NCBI GenBank assembly: GCA_021234535.1
Contig: CM037835.1
Coordinates: 744,001 to 808,000, forward strand
Direction: 5' to 3'
Length of the DNA stretch: 64,000 bases
Source: Stichopus chloronotus
Taxonomy: Eukaryota; Echinodermata; Holothuroidea; Aspidochirotida; Stichopodidae
The position numbers and the translations under genes were made by a program. Positions 50,725 to 64,000 of this stretch are shown in pieces. The notes beneath the pieces are model-generated. The model saw nothing but the letters and a program-made list of their open reading frames with translations, had not been told where the DNA came from and ran no database searches. The stretch's first letter is position 1. Every line of letters starts with the position of its first letter.

Positions 50725-50945
50725 AGTCAGTAACTCATCACCCTAAGCTTTATTTTTGTCTTGGGGATAGCAACATACCCTAAACTGCTTTCGCCTTTGA
50801 CGGCAAGTTCGAAAGATGCAGAGTAGCTTATATCATACAGCATACACACGTGGAAGTATCTCAGACAGGCTTTGTAAGGGACGTAGGTGGTTGGGAGAAT
50901 TAGAACTGTCTGAGGTAATGGGCCTTTGTCTTTAACATTTTGCAC
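50725..50945 (-). mobile_element. Inverted, diverged relative of the 24-kb MITE
   Basis: Read on the minus strand it shares with 24027-24275 the blocks CAGACAGTT(c/t)(c/t)AATTCTCCCAACC, CCTGTCT..A.ATTCC, GCATCTTTC(a/g)AA(a/c)TTGC and AAAAATA(a/t)AGCTTAGGGTGAT. Its terminal repeats are eroded. It is more compact than the 24-kb copy and stays open for about 70 codons, which I regard as chance. Confidence 0.55.
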
Positions 50946-53900
50946 ATATTTGTCGAGATCACGAAATAATTAACTCACCTAATACACATTTCGCAAAATT
51001 TCGCTCAGTGTAAATTCAGCTATATAACATTTTGCGACTACATAGTTGCGAGTACAAGTTTTGTAATCAATGCAATTTCAAGAGAATTGTCTGCAAAATT
51101 AGCAAATTGTTCCTTGTGATGTTGTGGCGCTTACACGGTTCCATAGCAAGGCGTCACAAACCACACGCAATCTTTACAAGTGTTATACGATATAGGACAC
51201 ATGACATTGAATTTATTTTTTCATTTGCTGCATTCAGCTATGACAAATAGTGTGTACTTTATTTCACATTAACAGTATGTTACTGTAATACAATTGATAT
51301 TGATTGCAAACATCCGACATGGTAAATTGTGAATGTCTAACATAGTTCCTACTATTAAGTAAGGAATTAAGCTACTGAGAACTGACAGGACCAGTAACTT
51401 ATCCCCACACTCCCTAAAGCCACCAACATCGTCCAAGACGCCGAAATTCTTTAAAGGACCAAAGTTTTGTACAAGATTTATTCTTTGAAGGAATTCGGTT
51501 AGTGCTTGAATCAAATTAAGTGTATACTTGAAGTATCTGAAACATCGTGAGATAAAATGTTCTGATGCATTGCTGCTAACGGCACAGTGCAAATAGAACA
51601 CCGATCCTTGTCATAACATCGTTTTTAGCAAATCATTTTGAAAGAGACAATCTCTCAAACCTGCCAACCTTTCAATTCTCCAAAGTGGGACAAAATACGA
51701 TGTAATGAAAAGGTCAGTGCATCAAACACATGTCGATAACAAAGCCAATATGGGTGGACCCAGGAACCTGTTTTAGGGCCCTTGGACACATCCAGGTGGT
51801 CAAAGCGAGGTCAAAGCCTCTACTCCTAAGCCCTCGATAGCAACTTGCAACTTCAAAAAAGTTTTAAGCATTCAGTATAGGCAGAACACAGACTTGCAAA
51901 TACTTCATAACATGTTACACGATTAACAAATAAATATTTTGTCAATATGCCTCCAATATCGGTCACTACATGTGTTTCCGATAGCTTCTGCTGCTCACAA
52001 ATATCACACACATCAATTTTAAAATGTGTGGCCATGGAGCAACTGCAGTTACCTAGAAATACTTAAAGCAGCCACCAGGTGCAGCGATCTTGTTTAGGGC
52101 AGAGTGTGACAGTTGAACAGAATGTTGGTATAGGCTACTGCTATCCTCTACAGTAGTTTGATTAGGATACATATGCTGTCAGATCAACGCAGAGATGTCC
52201 TTTCTAAAGCACCTCCGTGAGTGGCCAACGCTTAACCTGTAATTAAGTGATGGATTAAGTGAAAAGTGATCTAAAGCAAATTGAAGCTAGCAGAGCATTA
52301 GCAGCACTCTTGGATTAAAGTGTCCATGTTTCTTCTATCCGTCATCATCCAATCAGTAAGCCATGTGTCTAATTGGCCCACCCAAGTTGACACTAAGTGA
52401 TACCGTTTCACAGTTGTCTGTCAGTTCATCTTGGGAGGTTGTCTACCTCCAATTCTCAAGTAGCCAGGCCTAAGAACAACCACTATTGTAACAGAACAAT
52501 CTCTTGCTTTGATGGACAGATACTGCACAGTATTATACATTGCAGTTCAGTATTTACTACAAAATTCTGGTATATTCTTCACATAAGTTAACTTGTCAGT
52601 TTAAGGTTGGCTTACATGAAGTATATACCAACACTCTTTATCCTTTTCTCTTTTTTCATGAAAGTTGAAATATAATAAATTGACATATGATAAAAAGGTT
52701 GGGAAATCACCCTTTTGGAGGTAAGCATCTTCTACATCAGGACCATCCCACCAAAGTACGGACAGTTGACGGGTCTGCAACTTCTTTTTATCAATAATTG
52801 TCCTTTGAACAATCAAATGAAAGAGAAATCTATTCCCTTACCCCATAGGCACTGAAAACTGACACTTGATGAGTCTAACTACAGCCACTAACAGCTTCAA
52901 TTCCCTCCTCATAGCCATGAAAAAATCTCACTCTCCCTTCTCCATAGCCACTACTAAGACTTCACGGTGTCCTACCACCTACAACTTACTGACACCTCTC
53001 CATCCTTTAGCTATGAACAACCCACAATCCCTTCCATGTCACCAATCCACACCCTCTGACCCCGGAAACTTTCAGTAGCCTTCCCCATAGCCACTGGTGA
53101 CCTCACTCTATCCCTTCAAACATTATCGAATAACAAAGTAGTAAAGTTGTTTGCACAAGTAAAGTATTATTATTCAATTATGTTTTGCAGTGTAAAGGTG
53201 ACTTCAATACTATCATCTAAGCAAATTTTGTCCTCACTTTCTCATAAACATGCCTTAGAGGAAGGTCACTAAAGAAAATGGTTCATGGTTAATACACAGT
53301 CCTTAATAAACTTGTCAGTCACCTCTTACTGAATAATTGTTGATGTTTGAGGTAATGAACGTAGTGACTTATCTGATACTGGTATCAAATTAATTTCACT
53401 TTTAACTTAGATGCACTATGCAATTATACCTATCACAAACATAAATAAGCACAACTACAGCATGCCAATGCAACAGCTTTCATTGCCTTGCTCCTTGAAT
53501 CTTCATACATTCACTGATGGTTCTGTCAAGAGAAGAGAAGATAAAATTATTAGTTTTCGAATCTACTGCAGAAAAACATTATTACAATAAAACAACAGTT
53601 GACAATCTGTGGCCCACTCATGTACTACATAGTGCATAGGTGAGCACTACCTATTGATGGAATTAAGCACAGTAAAATTTTCTGAGACATCAGCCGGGGT
53701 AGAAATCCACTCCACCAGTTCTAGGAGCCTTTAAAATGTATCACTTTTTGTTCCTTACTAAGCAGGACCGAAATCCTACAAATTGGCTGCATGTACACAC
53801 TGCATCCAGAAGCATTCATGTTAGGGTGGTCCAATCAAACAAGAAATTGCATTAATGTTCAAATAAAACCATCTTCATATTTTACGTAATCCCCCCTGAC

Positions 53901-54167
53901 TGTTTGCGGAGTCGACATCGTTTGACGCCAATGTGAATGGGATTCAAGCTGGAATGATGTCATTTCTTGATTCCATACCAACAGTGGAGAACAACTTTAG
54001 TACTGACGTTGTATTGGATAATATGCGGTCCATAAACACCAAAAGAATAGAGGTTATGTATCGTAACTCTGTACTCTGTACTTTTTTTCACTACCAATGG
54101 ACTGTATCCCATAGTAATATTTTAAGTCCACTTGCAACAACTTCATTGCTGTCATACCTTTGCAAAT
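50946..54167. other. Intergenic DNA downstream of Hsc70
   Basis: No gene is supported. Within it, about 52835-53110 is a degenerate C-rich repeat with recurrent CCCTTCcCCATAGCCACT-like blocks. The Hsc70 3' UTR must begin at 54167 and run leftwards, but no clear canonical polyadenylation signal is seen nearby on the minus strand. Confidence 0.4.
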
Positions 54168-62213
<8,046 letters not shown>

Positions 62214-64000
62214 CTAAATGAAAAACCATGGAAACGAGATTTTGATGACCATTTTGTTATCACAGTAATCCAGTGCATGAAATGTAATATCATGACTTGC
62301 GAGAACGTATTTATGGGTGAGCATGAGGATTTGGAAAACCGTAGCAAAGATCCACTGCAGGTTACTACTGCCTAACCCACCATTCCATACTGACGCTGTC
62401 CTTGGCACAAGTAACTAGTGGGTTGGGGGGGAGGTGGAAAAATTTGCTTTAGGCCTATGCGAGGTGTAACTGAAAGGGTTTCAATGGCAAGGTATCCTCG
62501 TCTTGAAGGACTTGAAAATCAAGATGACAGAATATTCACATTTTTATGGAAATGCCGCCTCCTTTGAAGAGGAGGGCAAATCTCCCTTCCCATTTCCCCC
62601 CTACCCTCTCTAGCAGAATCCATGTCAGTTTCACAAAAAATTAACAAGCAATCTAATTACATAATCACTCCATCAAGGTTTCAATTATTTCCAAGTTTCC
62701 ACTATTTTATGGCAATTAGAGCTCAGTGGCAAATGACAGCAGTAATAAAACAAGAAAGCCAAGAGGCTTAGTGATTCCTTGCCACTAATACATGCACTTC
62801 CATTAATTTTTTTTCAAGTTGCAGTTTACTGTAGTAACCACAGGATATACCAGATGACGCCATTAATGCTGCACACCATTTTCCAATACCTGCTGTATGC
62901 ATGTAATGTATGAAAACACTGGTGGCCAAGAATTCTCCATCCAGCCTGCACAGTGGTAGTCTAGGTACAGTAAAAATTTCCAAGGAACAAGAGATATACT
63001 CATCTGACAGTTGAAATGACTGCCAATTATATAAACTACATAAATTCCTCCATCTATCCCATCATATGACCAAGTAATAACTTATTTATCTCTATTGCAC
63101 AATATGAGTTTTCCCTAACAGAAATCTTCCATGTGCAACTGTCTCCACTTCAGAAAACAAATCTATTCTACATTGTTTGATGACAGAAGGAGCCCTGTAT
63201 CTCAGATAATGATTCCTCTGGGAAAGATAAGGGTCAACCTTTCTCCAATTTTCCACAGAGGTCATTGGTCAATCACCATTTTCAGACCAAACAAATGTCT
63301 CAGATGGAATTAAAAGCCAATTATGGCTTTGAAAACTAAGTGAGCACTTTTAACTGTCAAAACAAGAGTAATAAATAAAAGAAGTATGACACCAAATACT
63401 ATACAGCTGAATTGGGGACTAAATAGAAACTCAAAGGTGTAATGTACCTCAGGGTTTCCCATGGTACTTAATTGCAGAGGCGGCCGCCTCGCAACTTTTT
63501 AAGACCGCCTCGCCAAAAAATGCCGTAATTACCACCTCACACGTTTATATCCAGGGCTGGAAAAAGTCAGGAAGCCAGAGGCTCCTTCCCCTGAAGTCTT
63601 GCGGGAAATCCGCTTCTGTACTGTAATTCTGGCCGTGTTTAACTTGTACATACCATGCTTATTTCGAACTTTCAATCACAGACTGGTAGAGATCACACAT
63701 GTATGTGGTTTCCTAAATAGTTACGTCCGAAAATAACTGGTGAATAAATCCATTCAAATGTGTATCCCAAATGCCCCATCCACTTTCAATCTTTAACAAA
63801 AATTGAAGTAAATTACTATTGGTGTAATAGAATACCCTTATTTTTTACTCATGTTCAATATTTTTCAAGTTAAATATGTGAAAAAACAACCGTTGGGAAA
63901 TGTTTGCAGAAGAGTCTACGTATACCTCCTTTACTCCATTCAATGTCAATTAAAAAGCATAAGCTTAGGCCTGCCACGCCTGCATGCCCAAATTATCTGC
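62214..64000 (-). other. HSPA8: Part of Hsc70 intron 1
   Basis: The acceptor at 62214-62215 (catttag) opens exon 2. No GIDLGTTYS-type coding sequence or donor that completes Asp (GAT) is seen up to the window end, so the intron is at least 1.8 kb. A G/C-rich patch near 63475-63600 looks like part of a dispersed repeat. Confidence 0.6.

Noticed and set aside
62214..64000. Search for the first Hsc70 coding exon
   Set aside because: No minus-strand frame with the GIDLGTTYS motif or a donor completing the Asp codon is present; it must lie beyond the window.

Overview
The window is animal nuclear DNA: AT-rich, with split genes, GT-AG introns of a few hundred to several thousand bases, and many tandem and dispersed repeats. 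The recognisable proteins (POFUT2, COA3, MCM6, cytosolic Hsc70) are general animal housekeeping proteins. Intron density, dispersed repeats and the look of the MCM6 and Hsc70 proteins suggest a marine invertebrate deuterostome, most likely an echinoderm; this assignment is an inference and could not be tested here.

Layout. 140-5332 (+): last three coding exons of POFUT2, with a repeat-rich 3' UTR. 9195-17150 (-): a four-exon gene that I assembled from splice sites and phase; its product of about 1074 residues has TM1, a PLAT-like domain, further membrane segments, a very long polar loop and two C-terminal membrane segments. It resembles the membrane half of polycystin-1/REJ proteins but lacks the channel-like module. 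A complete non-autonomous hAT-type element (perfect 8-bp target duplication) and a large degenerate satellite sit in its third intron, and a 20-bp perfect inverted CCAAT module brackets exons 1-3. 17640-23176: repeat- and transposon-like DNA. 23177-27320 (+): COA3 in two exons, with a MITE and other repeats in the intron and a 46-bp tandem array downstream. 32049-47234 (-): complete MCM6, 18 exons, 819 residues, with two E2F-like sites upstream of its start; its introns hold several tandem arrays, one of which repeats the splice donor of exon 12. 47235-54167: no gene recognised. 54168-62213 (-): Hsc70/HSPA8, all but its first coding exon, ending in EEVD.

The genes do not form one pathway: POFUT2 modifies proteins in the ER, COA3 assembles cytochrome oxidase in mitochondria, MCM6 belongs to the replicative helicase, and Hsc70 is a cytosolic chaperone. 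The novel items are the polycystin-like gene, the donor-derived repeat array in MCM6, and several newly delimited mobile elements. All exon joins were checked by hand for reading phase; no similarity search could be run.
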